Source: JAHJBR01 sp040757035 (GTDB lineage: Archaea; Micrarchaeota; Micrarchaeia; Anstonellales; Bilamarchaeaceae). Taken from it: a DNA stretch of 64,000 bases. The notes under the pieces were generated by a model. It was given only the letters and a program-made list of their open reading frames with translations. It did no database searches and was not told where the DNA came from. Made by a program: the position numbers and the translations under genes. Positions 7,561 to 15,701 of the stretch are shown here, in pieces. The stretch's first letter is position 1. Each line of letters opens with the position of its first letter. Location of the stretch: contig JBFLYM010000002.1 in the NCBI GenBank assembly GCA_040757035.1, positions 1 to 64,000 on the forward strand, written 5' to 3'.

Positions 7561-7657
7561 TATACTCAACCAACTAAGTTTTTCCGATTTTGTTTTTTAG
7601 GTTTTATCTCGATTGGTTGAGTATATGCGATCCACGTTTTTTTAGTGGATCGGTATA
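7561..7657 (+). repeat. 97-nt two-hairpin element, copy R2
   Basis: Full-length copy. Positions 7566-7657 are read on the minus strand as the last ~30 codons and stop of lysA. It differs from R1 at two positions and from R3 at one. Confidence 0.92.
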
Positions 7658-8960
7658 ACCAACTTGCTTTTCTCTGTCCGGAAATTATTTTTTCGAACTC
7701 ATCGTGTTTGCGCACTAATTCGTATTTTCCATTATTCACTAATATTTCCGCTGCTCTTGTTCTGAGATTGTAATTTGAGCTCATACTATATCCGTATGCG
7801 CCAGTAGTAAGCACGCACAATAAATCTCCTTCACTAAGTTTTGGCAAAGTTCGCGCGCGCGCAATGTAATCTCCGCTTTCGCATATTGGACCAACAACAT
7901 CATAAACATCATAAGTTTCCTGTTTTTTGTTTTTGGTTTCTGGTTTTCCATCCACAATTATGTGATGATAAGAATCGTACATAGTTGGACGCACCAAAAC
8001 ATTAAAGCCTGCGTCTATTCCTGCAAATTTTTTATGCGGAGTTTGTTTGAGTGTATTTACGCGCGTGAGCAAAACAACCGCATCCGCAACTAAAAATCTT
8101 CCAGGTTCTATGCAAAAATACGGTTCGCCCAATTTATGCTCTTTAAGTTTTCGCACAAAAAGCCCGAGCACTTCATTCACATATTTGTCAAGATCGAACT
8201 CATCTTCTGGTTTGTAAGGAACACCTAACCCGCCGCCTATATCTATAAACTCAAACTTTATTCCTGTTTTTTTCGCGATTTTGCCCGCTATGTCCATAAA
8301 TCGCGCAAGTGGTTGAATAAAATCCACTACATTTAGAATACCAGAACCTATATGCATATGAATTCCGAATTTTTTTACACCACCTATTGATTTGGCTCTT
8401 TCATAGAATTCAAGCGCATCGTGCTCCCATATCCCAAATTTTGAATCTGGACCAGCAGTAATGGTATGCGAATGATGGCCAGCGCCGATTTCTGGATTTA
8501 TTCTTGCGGAAATAAACTTGGATTTTACAATTTTAATTAATCGTTCAAGTGCGGAACGCGAATCCAGGTTCATGCGTATTTTTTTTTCAGAAAGCGCACG
8601 CAATTCGTCATCTGTGACGTTTGTGCCAGTGAAAAGTATTTTTTCTTTTGCGAAACCTGCATCAAGCGCAGCGAGGACTTCGTTTAGAGAAAGCGCGTCA
8701 ATATACGAACCTTCTGAATTAAGTATTTTGAGTATGTTAAGATTAGAATTTGCTTTCATTGCGTAATGAATCCGGACTTTGTTGATTTTGTATTTTTTTG
8801 CGAGCGCGTTTCTAAGCCGGATATAATTCTCTCGGATGCGGTTCTCGTTTATCACATAAAGTGGGGTGCGGAATTTTTTTGCGAGCAAAGCCGCGCTGAC
8901 ACTCCCTATAAAAAGATTTCCATTTCTATTTACAATACCGGTTTTATAAAAATCTACCAT
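7566..8960 (-). CDS. lysA: diaminopimelate decarboxylase
   Basis: 464 residues, fold type III PLP enzyme. HYAMKANSN at ~66-74 supplies the PLP lysine. DIGGGLGVPY, EPGRFLVADA and GPICESGD, with the substrate-site Cys and Glu, identify DapDC, which makes lysine from meso-diaminopimelate. The usual C-terminus ends near KHDEFEKIISGQ; the following ~30 residues (RSTKKTWIAYTQ... to the stop) are translated from the R2 repeat, an apparent C-terminal extension by insertion. An internal 34-nt piece (8551-8584) recurs just upstream of the gene. Confidence 0.9.
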   Translation of the reverse strand: MVDFYKTGIVNRNGNLFIGSVSAALLAKKFRTPLYVINENRIRENYIRLRNALAKKYKINKVRIHYAMKANSNLNILKILNSEGSYIDALSLNEVLAALDAGFAKEKILFTGTNVTDDELRALSEKKIRMNLDSRSALERLIKIVKSKFISARINPEIGAGHHSHTITAGPDSKFGIWEHDALEFYERAKSIGGVKKFGIHMHIGSGILNVVDFIQPLARFMDIAGKIAKKTGIKFEFIDIGGGLGVPYKPEDEFDLDKYVNEVLGLFVRKLKEHKLGEPYFCIEPGRFLVADAVVLLTRVNTLKQTPHKKFAGIDAGFNVLVRPTMYDSYHHIIVDGKPETKNKKQETYDVYDVVGPICESGDYIARARTLPKLSEGDLLCVLTTGAYGYSMSSNYNLRTRAAEILVNNGKYELVRKHDEFEKIISGQRKASWLYRSTKKTWIAYTQPIEIKPKKQNRKNLVG

Positions 8961-8971
8961 TTAAATCTCCT

Positions 8972-9005
8972 GCGGAATGCGAATCCAGGTTTATGCGTGT
9001 TTTTA
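8972..9005. repeat. 34-nt copy of an internal lysA segment
   Basis: 31 of 34 positions match 8551-8584 inside lysA; all three differences are transitions. It lies between the lysA start and the stop codon of the ATPase at 9003. Confidence 0.8.
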
Positions 9006-10265
9006 TTCCAATAACCACTTCCATAATGGAATTAGCTTTATTGCTTTGTTTTTCACCTTTAGTCCAGCTTCAAAATCTATGGTGATTATTGTTAAATTGT
9101 TGCACTTAAGTCTTTCACTTGCTGCAATAAGCGCATCAATTTCCCGTTCCTTCAGTTCATCTAGCAAGGATAGTGCAGTAACTTGAATTAGCTCTACGAT
9201 TTTTTGGCGTCTTTTCAAAACAAAGTCCACTTCCTTCTGGAAATAATCCTTCCAATAATAAACTTCCAATTCATGGTCCGTCTCTTTTTTCCGTTGAAGC
9301 TGAATAGCAACAATGTTTTCAAGAATTCGTCCTTTATTTTCTGAGAACTTGAAACCGATCAGATTAACAATTCCTGAGTCGATGCAATAAACCTTCTTGG
9401 GTGCAATAAACTGCTGTTTTAGCTTGAAGTCAAAACGTTCAACTTTAAAGACCAAAAAGCATTCTTCAAGATATGAAAACCACTTGGAAACAGTGGAAAC
9501 GTGTTTTACATCGAGCAGTTTTGCCAAAGAGCTATAAGTGAATTCTCCAGCAATGTTGGAAACAAGATATTTAGCCATTTGCTTTAGATTATCGCTTTTC
9601 TTTATTTTGTGTCTAACAACAATATCTTTGGTCAGAACGTCATCATATGTCCTTAGAAGTATCGTTTTGCCAAACTTGTAGGCCTCTGGCATGCCGCCGT
9701 TGATAAGGTAATCCTGAAGGTAATTGCCTATAATCGCCTTTTCCTGTGTAGTGTAGGCCTTTGAAAAGGTGAAATCCCGAAACGACAAATATTCTTTAAA
9801 TGAGAAGGGAAACAGCCTGATGGCTATGTGCCTGCCAGTGATGTGAGTGGCCAGTTCACTCGATAACAGACTGGAATTGCTGCCGGTGAGGATAACCCGC
9901 TTTGAACGCCTTAACCTATTGGCAAAAAGTTCCCAACCAACTATGTTCTGGATCTCATCCAAAACAATATAATCTATTTCCCTATAAAGCTCATAGAAGG
10001 CTTGCAAAACAGAGTCTAAATCGCTCGCCTTAAGCCCGAAAAGCCGCTCGTCGTCAAAGTTAACGTAGCCGAACTGGTGCCCTTGTTCAAGCAAATAGGA
10101 GAATATTGATTTACCGCACCGCCTAATCCCGGTAACTACAAGGATATTTGGGTAGTTGAGATAGGTCCGTGCTTCCGATAATCCTTCCCTCGGGATAATA
10201 TGCTCGGTTTTTTGGATATTCTCCAATTCGAGCCTCTGCTCTTTGATAATTCCTTTTAAATCCAT
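9003..10265 (-). CDS. AAA_14/DUF4143 ATPase
   Basis: 420 residues. Walker A VVTGIRRCGKS at ~44-54, Walker B YIVLDEIQ at ~98-105, and LTGSNSSLLSSELATHITGR followed by FPFSFKEYL are the signature of the AAA_14-DUF4143 family. C-terminal YYWKDYFQKEVDFVLKRR fits its PD-(D/E)XK-like domain. Biochemical role is unknown; members are often patchy and transferable. The start at 10265 lies just inside a TAGAAAAC/GTTTTCTA dyad that brackets the TATA region. The stop codon is overlapped by the copied lysA segment. Confidence 0.85.
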   Translation of the reverse strand: MDLKGIIKEQRLELENIQKTEHIIPREGLSEARTYLNYPNILVVTGIRRCGKSIFSYLLEQGHQFGYVNFDDERLFGLKASDLDSVLQAFYELYREIDYIVLDEIQNIVGWELFANRLRRSKRVILTGSNSSLLSSELATHITGRHIAIRLFPFSFKEYLSFRDFTFSKAYTTQEKAIIGNYLQDYLINGGMPEAYKFGKTILLRTYDDVLTKDIVVRHKIKKSDNLKQMAKYLVSNIAGEFTYSSLAKLLDVKHVSTVSKWFSYLEECFLVFKVERFDFKLKQQFIAPKKVYCIDSGIVNLIGFKFSENKGRILENIVAIQLQRKKETDHELEVYYWKDYFQKEVDFVLKRRQKIVELIQVTALSLLDELKEREIDALIAASERLKCNNLTIITIDFEAGLKVKNKAIKLIPLWKWLLE

Positions 10266-10275
10266 GATAGATTAT

Positions 10276-10302
10276 TAGAAAACAAATTTAAAAAGTTTTC
10301 TA
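10276..10302. promoter_or_regulatory. dyad at the ATPase promoter
   Basis: TAGAAAAC and GTTTTCTA are separated by an AT-rich 11 bp containing a TATA-like TTTTTAAATTT on the minus strand. It is 11 bp upstream of ATG 10265. Probable operator. Confidence 0.5.
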
Positions 10303-10387
10303 TTATGATAGATAACATTAAGTTGGACTAGTATATTTATAATTTGCGCTGTGATATTTCAGTGAGAGTTTGGTCGGGTAGTTGATA

Positions 10388-11071
10388 ATGGTAACCGTAG
10401 CACATGTAGTATCAAAGCTTATAAGAATGGAGCCAATAATTGAGGACGCGCTTGCAAAGGATTTATTCAATTATTCAAAATTAGCCACGTATTTTCATTC
10501 TAAAGTTGAAAAAGAGATGAATAAACCGATCAAACTTTCAGCAATAATCATGGCAATAGCGCGCGCATCAGAAAAAATCAGGCAGGAATATCACAGGCAA
10601 GCGCATAAACTTTATTTTGCGCAAATAGAACTCAGCGTGCGTTCTGGTCTTGCGGAAATAACAATACAAAAATCCACATCATGTTTTAATAAAATCACTG
10701 AACTTTACAATATTGTTGATCTTTCTGCAGGGGATATTCTAAACATCAACTTGGGCGGAAGCGAAGTTTCAATAGTATATACTGCGCACTATATGAACGA
10801 ATTCAAAAAAGCGCTTGAGGATGAGAATATAAAATTAGAGATTAGCGGTCTTGCTGAAATATCGGTGCGCTTTCCGAAAGATTGTTTATACGAACCTGGT
10901 TTTATTTACGCGATAACAAGACAATTTGCGTGGTATTCAATAAATATAGTTGAGATAATTTCTACTTTAAGCGAGCTTATATTAGTAATAAAAAATGAGG
11001 ATACCACACGAGCATATAGCGCGCTTCAAGAACTTTTTTCGCAAAGTTCGCAACAGAGTTCGCAAAAATAA
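10388..11071 (+). CDS. ACT-domain regulator of amino-acid metabolism (COG2150-like)
   Basis: 227 residues from ATG 10388; an in-frame TTG at 10382 is less likely. The N-terminal ~80 residues form a helical, HTH-like segment ('IIEDALAKDLFNYSKLATYF'). The rest contains an ACT-like region (EISGLAEISVRFP...ITRQFAWYSINIVEIISTLSELILVI), as in COG2150 predicted regulators. Ligand and target are unknown; adjacency to tRNA-Gln and 2-oxoacid oxidoreductase gives no strong hint. The C-terminus is a small Ser/Gln repeat from a 12-bp tandem duplication. The stop lies two bases from the tRNA-Gln 3' end on the other strand. Confidence 0.7.
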   Translation: MVTVAHVVSKLIRMEPIIEDALAKDLFNYSKLATYFHSKVEKEMNKPIKLSAIIMAIARASEKIRQEYHRQAHKLYFAQIELSVRSGLAEITIQKSTSCFNKITELYNIVDLSAGDILNINLGGSEVSIVYTAHYMNEFKKALEDENIKLEISGLAEISVRFPKDCLYEPGFIYAITRQFAWYSINIVEIISTLSELILVIKNEDTTRAYSALQELFSQSSQQSSQK

Positions 11072-11085
11072 ATAGCCCCGATCGG

Positions 11086-11142
11086 ATTCTCGCCACTCAA
11101 TCCCAACGTTATCTAAAGAGGGTAAAGCCCCCTTGGGCTGAC
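11086..11142 (-). other. tRNA-Gln T-loop intron
   Basis: 57 nt separate the T-loop TTCGAAT from the 3' strand of the T stem. ATTC occurs at both junctions, so the ends can shift by up to four bases. The insert has an internal GCCCAAGGGGGC hairpin. Confidence 0.7.
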
Positions 11143-11164
11143 ATTCGAACCGATGTTACAAGGT

Positions 11165-11228
11165 TTCTCCATTTTTTAGTGGATCAGTATATTTTGTGTT
11201 CCAAAATTGAAAACAGAAAACAAGGAAA
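11165..11228 (-). other. tRNA-Gln anticodon-loop intron
   Basis: 64 nt at the canonical 37/38 site. It carries, in reverse orientation relative to the tRNA-His introns, a 21-nt stretch also present in tRNA-His (11202-11222 against 4262-4282), and the tail of a 97-nt element (11171-11191). Confidence 0.75.
11171..11191 (+). repeat. tail fragment of the 97-nt element
   Basis: TTTTTTAGTGGATCAGTATA matches the last 20 nt of R1. It lies inside the anticodon-loop intron of tRNA-Gln. Confidence 0.75.
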
Positions 11229-11266
11229 CCAGAGCCTTGTATCCTTGACCGCTAGAAGACGGGGCT

Positions 11267-12178
11267 TTATACAAATTCCAAAAACGCAGCTTCTATCGCA
11301 TCTTTTGCAACCGCATGTTTTACAAGCGGTTTTTCTTTTAATTGCGGGGTTTCGCTTTCATAGGTTGGCCTTTCTTCTCTATAAAAAATACCTATAGGTA
11401 TTTTTTCATAATTACTCGTAATTTCTTCAAACGCTTTTTCAAGTGCCGCAGTTTTATTTTTTTGATTGTATCCTTCTGATTGTCCTTCTAATCGTCCTTC
11501 TAATTTATAAATTCTCTGCTGCCACCATTGATAAGTATTTAATTTGTTAAAAGTAACGCAAGGTTGGAGCGCATCAACAAGCGCAAAACCCTTATGCGTT
11601 ATTGCCTGCTTTAAAACATCTTTGGTGTGCATTATATCACCGGCAAACACGCGCGCGACAAAAGTCGCTCCGCTTGCTATTGCAGTGGCTAGTGGATTGA
11701 ACGGGGTTTCAAGATTTCCATGCGGAGTGGATTTGGTTTTCATTCCTTTCTGAGTTGTTGGTGATGCCTGTCCTGTAGTAAGCCCATATAAAGCGTTATT
11801 ATGAACGATATAGGTCATATCAATATTACGTCTGAATGAATGTAAAAAATGCGCTGAACCTATACCATATCCATCTCCATCTCCGCTTTCAGCGATCACT
11901 GTAAGTTCGTGATTCCCAAGTTTTATTCCTGCGGCTGTTGGAACGCTTCTTCCATGCAAAGATTCATATCCATAAACATTGATGTAATGATTGCTTTTAC
12001 TCGCGCATCCTATTCCTGTGACTATAACTATCTTTTCTCTTGGAATGTAAAGTTCAGCGAGCGCACTTTTGAACGCCATGTGCAAACTATAGTTTCCGCA
12101 ACCAGGACACCACGGCGGTTTTTCTTTTGTGCTGAATTCTTGCACTGTATTTTGCACTGTATTTTGTATTGTACTCAT
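11267..12178 (-). CDS. korB: 2-oxoacid:ferredoxin oxidoreductase beta subunit
   Basis: 303 residues with WCPGCGNYS near the N-terminus and a TPP-binding GDGDGYGIGSAHF...NNALYGLTTGQ, the beta subunit of the 2-oxoacid:ferredoxin oxidoreductase family. With the upstream alpha-gamma subunit it decarboxylates a 2-oxoacid to an acyl-CoA and reduces ferredoxin. Substrate (2-oxoglutarate or another) cannot be fixed from sequence. No own 4Fe-4S cluster motif beyond the CPGC region is seen. Gene ends contain 12-bp tandem duplications (QNTVQNTVQ, and GRLEGQSEG internally). tRNA-Gln begins at the next base after the stop. Confidence 0.9.
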   Translation of the reverse strand: MSTIQNTVQNTVQEFSTKEKPPWCPGCGNYSLHMAFKSALAELYIPREKIVIVTGIGCASKSNHYINVYGYESLHGRSVPTAAGIKLGNHELTVIAESGDGDGYGIGSAHFLHSFRRNIDMTYIVHNNALYGLTTGQASPTTQKGMKTKSTPHGNLETPFNPLATAIASGATFVARVFAGDIMHTKDVLKQAITHKGFALVDALQPCVTFNKLNTYQWWQQRIYKLEGRLEGQSEGYNQKNKTAALEKAFEEITSNYEKIPIGIFYREERPTYESETPQLKEKPLVKHAVAKDAIEAAFLEFV

Positions 12179-12193
12179 TTTATCGTACTCGTT

Positions 12194-14086
12194 TTATTCA
12201 CTCGCTTTATTTCGCTCTATTTTTTGTTGTGTAGAAAAAATTTGTTGTGTAGAAAAATAATCATATTCAAAATCATCCATTATATGAATTTCTTTTTTTC
12301 CTTTCCAATTTTTTTCCTTAAGCCTTTTTACTTCAGCAACGATTTCTTCTGCAAAAAATTGCCGCGCATTATATTTGAGAAACTTGAAATTTGGTTTTAA
12401 TCCAGTATATTCCTTGAGGATACCTGCGAACTGCGCAGTCCTATTGTTTTCGATCATTATCGTCTTATTGAAAGCGCGAAATATTTTTTTGAGCTTTTTT
12501 GCGTTCAATGGAAATACGTAAATAAAATGAAGCGCGTTTGCTTTTATTCCATCTTTTGCGAGAAGGTTTATCGCATCCAAAACAATTCCCTTGTGCGAAC
12601 CCCAGCATATAAGCGTGATTTCTGCGTTAGGCATCCCATAAAGCTTTGGCACGAACAACTCAATTTCATTCTTAATTATATAATCAAGCTTGCGCATCCT
12701 TTTGTTTGCAAGCGCTGCGCGCGTTCCAAAGTGTTCTGTGCTGTAGCCGGTTTCATCGTGCTCATAAGAACTCGCAACATGTATTCCTCCTTTAACTCCT
12801 GGAATCGGGCGTGGCGAAACTCCATCCTTTGTAATCAGATATCTCTTGTATCGTGTCAAAAGGGGTAACTGAGGTAAATCTCCTCTATCACCTCTATCTT
12901 CGCTAATTATTCTACCGCGTTCAATTTTTATCTCATTTATGTTAAATTTCTCGCAGGAAAAATAAGTTTCTGAAAGATATTTATCGCTCAAAACAATTAC
13001 AGGAATTTGGTATTTTTCGGCTATATTGAGCGCGTTTGCGCTATGGATAAACGCCTCGGAAACATCTCCAGGCGCAACAATAACACGGGGAAATTCGCCT
13101 TGGCTTGCGTTTAGTGCAAACTTCAAATCTGCTTGCTCTGTCCATGTTGGCATTCCGGTGCTTGGGCCGGTCCGCTGTGCAAGAAAAACAGTAATCGGGG
13201 TTTCTGTCATTGCGGTCATTCCTATTGCTTCAACCATAAGCGAAAAACCGCCTCCGCTTGTTCCTGTTGCTGCTCTTACTCCTGCGTAACTCGCGCCGGC
13301 TGCATAAAGCACCGCAGCGATTTCATCTTCAGTTTGCTTTATCAAAATGTCAAAATCAAGTTCTTTTTGCGTAAGGTAATGCATTATGCCTGAAGAAGGC
13401 GTCATTGGGTAAACGGAATAAAACTTTAGTCCACCTGCCGCGGCTCCGAGCGCAAGCGCTTCGTTTCCTGTGATTATCATTTTCATTGCATCGCTCTTTT
13501 TTGAAATTTTGTACTGGAACGCGTTTAGTTCTGCACTATAATTTTCCAATATGTATCTATATCCAGCGTGAGCGATTTTTATATTTTGGTTTATTGTTTC
13601 CTGTCCTTTTTTTGCAAATGTTTCTGCGAGAACTTTTTCCAGCATGCCAATATCATAACCAATTATTGCGATGCTCGCTCCAAGTGCAACTGTATTGATC
13701 ATAATTACGCTACCGCGATTATCTGTAGCGAGTTTAAGTAGCGGAACATTGAACAATTTTATATCTTCGCGCAATTCTCCTGATTCTATTTTTGTTGTAT
13801 TCCCATCGTAAATCATTGCGCCATTCTGAGCAATCTGATCTTTAAGAAAATCTACGCTTGTTTTGTTCAGGCAAATTACCAGATGATTATTTATACATGG
13901 TGAGTGCGCTTCGCTGTCGCTTATTCTTATTTGAAACGTGTTTTCGCCCCCGCGCACAAGAGAAGGATATTCTGGATAACCAATAACATTGAATCCACCT
14001 CTTGTAAATATTTTGCTTAGAATCAGTCCAGAGGCCATTATGCCCATACCGGCTTCGCCGCCAATTTTCAATACAAATTCTACCAT
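12194..14086 (-). CDS. korA: 2-oxoacid:ferredoxin oxidoreductase gamma-alpha fusion subunit
   Basis: 630 residues. Residues ~1-190 are the gamma domain (GGEAGMGIMASGLIL...YPEYPSLVRGGENTFQIRI). From ~200 on is the alpha domain (GNEALALGAAAGGLKFYSVYP...GTSGGGFSLMVEAIGM). This gamma-alpha order is the KorA-type architecture. It is upstream of korB with a 15-base gap, so one operon. The C-terminal tail DYFSTQQIFSTQQKIERN comes from two 18-bp tandem copies, one of several such duplications at gene ends here. Confidence 0.9.
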   Translation of the reverse strand: MVEFVLKIGGEAGMGIMASGLILSKIFTRGGFNVIGYPEYPSLVRGGENTFQIRISDSEAHSPCINNHLVICLNKTSVDFLKDQIAQNGAMIYDGNTTKIESGELREDIKLFNVPLLKLATDNRGSVIMINTVALGASIAIIGYDIGMLEKVLAETFAKKGQETINQNIKIAHAGYRYILENYSAELNAFQYKISKKSDAMKMIITGNEALALGAAAGGLKFYSVYPMTPSSGIMHYLTQKELDFDILIKQTEDEIAAVLYAAGASYAGVRAATGTSGGGFSLMVEAIGMTAMTETPITVFLAQRTGPSTGMPTWTEQADLKFALNASQGEFPRVIVAPGDVSEAFIHSANALNIAEKYQIPVIVLSDKYLSETYFSCEKFNINEIKIERGRIISEDRGDRGDLPQLPLLTRYKRYLITKDGVSPRPIPGVKGGIHVASSYEHDETGYSTEHFGTRAALANKRMRKLDYIIKNEIELFVPKLYGMPNAEITLICWGSHKGIVLDAINLLAKDGIKANALHFIYVFPLNAKKLKKIFRAFNKTIMIENNRTAQFAGILKEYTGLKPNFKFLKYNARQFFAEEIVAEVKRLKEKNWKGKKEIHIMDDFEYDYFSTQQIFSTQQKIERNKASE

Positions 14087-14384
14087 AATTTACATCTGTA
14101 ATTCAATCATTCGTAACTTAATCATTCGTAATTAAGTTTGGTAATTAAGTTTGATCATTCGGTGATCACCCGGACAAACTAAAAATGATAGAAAACTTAA
14201 TATAACCTTACCTAAAAATATTTCGGCATTTGGCGAACTGCAACTAATCTTCCTTGAACTGCAGACCTAAATTTCCTTATCTTGAATCATACCGTTGGTG
14301 TGATGAGCTTAGATCGCATTCGCCGCATTTCGGCGCTCAGTAAAACGTAACATTTAAATATATTTTGTTACGTTATAATGTAAC
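14087..14384. other. intergenic region between divergent korA and ATPase genes
   Basis: 298 bp. The first 80 bp are degenerate tandem repeats of TTAATCATTCGTAA-type units. The middle has no reading frame of interest. At 14327-14343 CGGCGCTCAGTAAAAC resembles the tail of the 97-nt element. The last 40 bp are the ATPase promoter. Confidence 0.5.
14346..14384 (+). promoter_or_regulatory. GTAACA operator and promoter of the ATPase at 14385
   Basis: CGTAACA (14346) and TGTTACG (14366) form an inverted repeat around the TATA-like ATTTAAATATA. A further GTAAC abuts the ATG. The transcript is probably leaderless and autorepressed (inference). Confidence 0.55.
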
Positions 14385-15680
14385 ATGGGTATAGACAAAT
14401 TAAACGAATGGAATCCATGGTGGGAGAATAGAGAATCCTTATCTGAATTTACAGGCAAATCAAGGCCAGCATATCTTCAAATACTCAATTCTATAGACAT
14501 AAAGGAAATAACTATATTAACTGGTGTAAGAAGATCTGGAAAAAGTACGTTGATGTATCAGATGATTGATAATTTGCTAAAACAGGGAATTGATTCAAAA
14601 CAGATAGTTTTCGTAAATTTAGAAGATAAAAAACTTTCGAAAGATAGTTTGGATGATATTTACATAGCTTATAGAAAAGAACTCAATCCTGATAGAAAGG
14701 CGTATATTTTTTTTGATGAGATTCATAAGAAAAAGGATTGGGAGTTCTGGATAAGAAAAAAGTATGATTTAAAAACAAATGATAAATTCGTTATTTCCGG
14801 CTCTTGTTCTTATTTATTAAAAAAAGAATACTCTACTTTATTAACTGGGAGGAATATTTCTTATGAAATATTTCCTTTAAGTTTTGAAGAATTTTTATTG
14901 TTTAAAGGCATAGAGATCAATAAAGACAATTTGAAAAAAGGCATAATGATCGAAAAAACAAGATTCTTAATTCTTAAATTTCTTGATGAATACCTAGATT
15001 TTGGCGGCTTTCCAGAGGTTTTTTTTAAACCAATAAATTTCAAAATAAAACTTTCGGAACAATATTTTGATGATATCCTCTATAAAGACATAATAGATAG
15101 ATATAATCCAAATAGTCAAAAAACAAAGGATTTTGCATTATTTTTGATGACTAATTTTACGAGTTTGATTTCGTTAAGAAACATAAGAAATGCGCTTGGT
15201 ATATCATATGACTCAATAAAGGATTATTTATCATATTACAAAGAAGCATTTTTATTTTTTATATTGAATCATTTTTCCTATTCCTTCAAAGAACAAAAAA
15301 CTTTGCCGTCCAAGATTTATTGTATAGACAATGGGTTAAGAAATGCCGTTAGCTTCAAATTTTCCAAAGACAAAGGAAAACTCGCAGAGAATGTTGTTTT
15401 TATTGAGTTAAGAAGACGAGGAAAAGATATTTATTATTGGAGAAATAAGGGTGAAATAGACTTTATAATAAAGAACAAGGATCAAACACTGACCGCCATA
15501 AATGTTTCGTATACCGATGAGATTCCGGAAAGAGAAGTATTCTCATTAAAAGAATTTGAATCAGAATATAAAAACAAAGTGAAGGAACTCGTTTTGATAA
15601 CCGAAAGCATGGAAAAGGAAGAGGAAGGAATTAGGTTTGTTTCCCTATGGAAATGGTTGTTAGGGATGTTAGAAGAGTAA
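14385..15680 (+). CDS. AAA_14/DUF4143 ATPase
   Basis: 431 residues. Walker A ILTGVRRSGKSTL at ~46-58, Walker B AYIFFDEIH at ~106-114, then VISGSCSYLLKKEYSTLLTGR and FPLSFEEFL. C-terminal DIYYWRNKGEIDFIIKN matches the PD-(D/E)XK-like domain of DUF4143 proteins. It ends with LWKWLLGM, like the LWKWLLE end of the 9003-10265 protein, so the two share an ancestor. Codon use is more A/T-rich than in housekeeping genes nearby, suggesting recent arrival. No flanking direct repeat was found by eye. Confidence 0.85.
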   Translation: MGIDKLNEWNPWWENRESLSEFTGKSRPAYLQILNSIDIKEITILTGVRRSGKSTLMYQMIDNLLKQGIDSKQIVFVNLEDKKLSKDSLDDIYIAYRKELNPDRKAYIFFDEIHKKKDWEFWIRKKYDLKTNDKFVISGSCSYLLKKEYSTLLTGRNISYEIFPLSFEEFLLFKGIEINKDNLKKGIMIEKTRFLILKFLDEYLDFGGFPEVFFKPINFKIKLSEQYFDDILYKDIIDRYNPNSQKTKDFALFLMTNFTSLISLRNIRNALGISYDSIKDYLSYYKEAFLFFILNHFSYSFKEQKTLPSKIYCIDNGLRNAVSFKFSKDKGKLAENVVFIELRRRGKDIYYWRNKGEIDFIIKNKDQTLTAINVSYTDEIPEREVFSLKEFESEYKNKVKELVLITESMEKEEEGIRFVSLWKWLLGMLEE

Positions 15681-15701
15681 TTATATTATACGTTTGAGTA
15701 A

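Larger units (their letters stand above)
11073..11266 (-). tRNA. tRNA-Gln(CTG) with anticodon-loop and T-loop introns
   Basis: Acceptor AGCCCCG pairs with CGGGGCT plus A73. The anticodon arm is CAAGG-CTCTGGA-CCTTG, anticodon CTG. The T arm is ATCGG-TTCGAAT-CCGAT once a 57-nt insert is removed. The D arm has weak pairing (TTC/GAT with a T-T mismatch). One intron is at 37/38 (11165-11228, 64 nt) and one in the T loop (about 11086-11142). The 5' end follows the 2-oxoacid oxidoreductase beta stop codon directly. The anticodon-loop intron contains a fragment of the 97-nt repeat. Confidence 0.85.
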
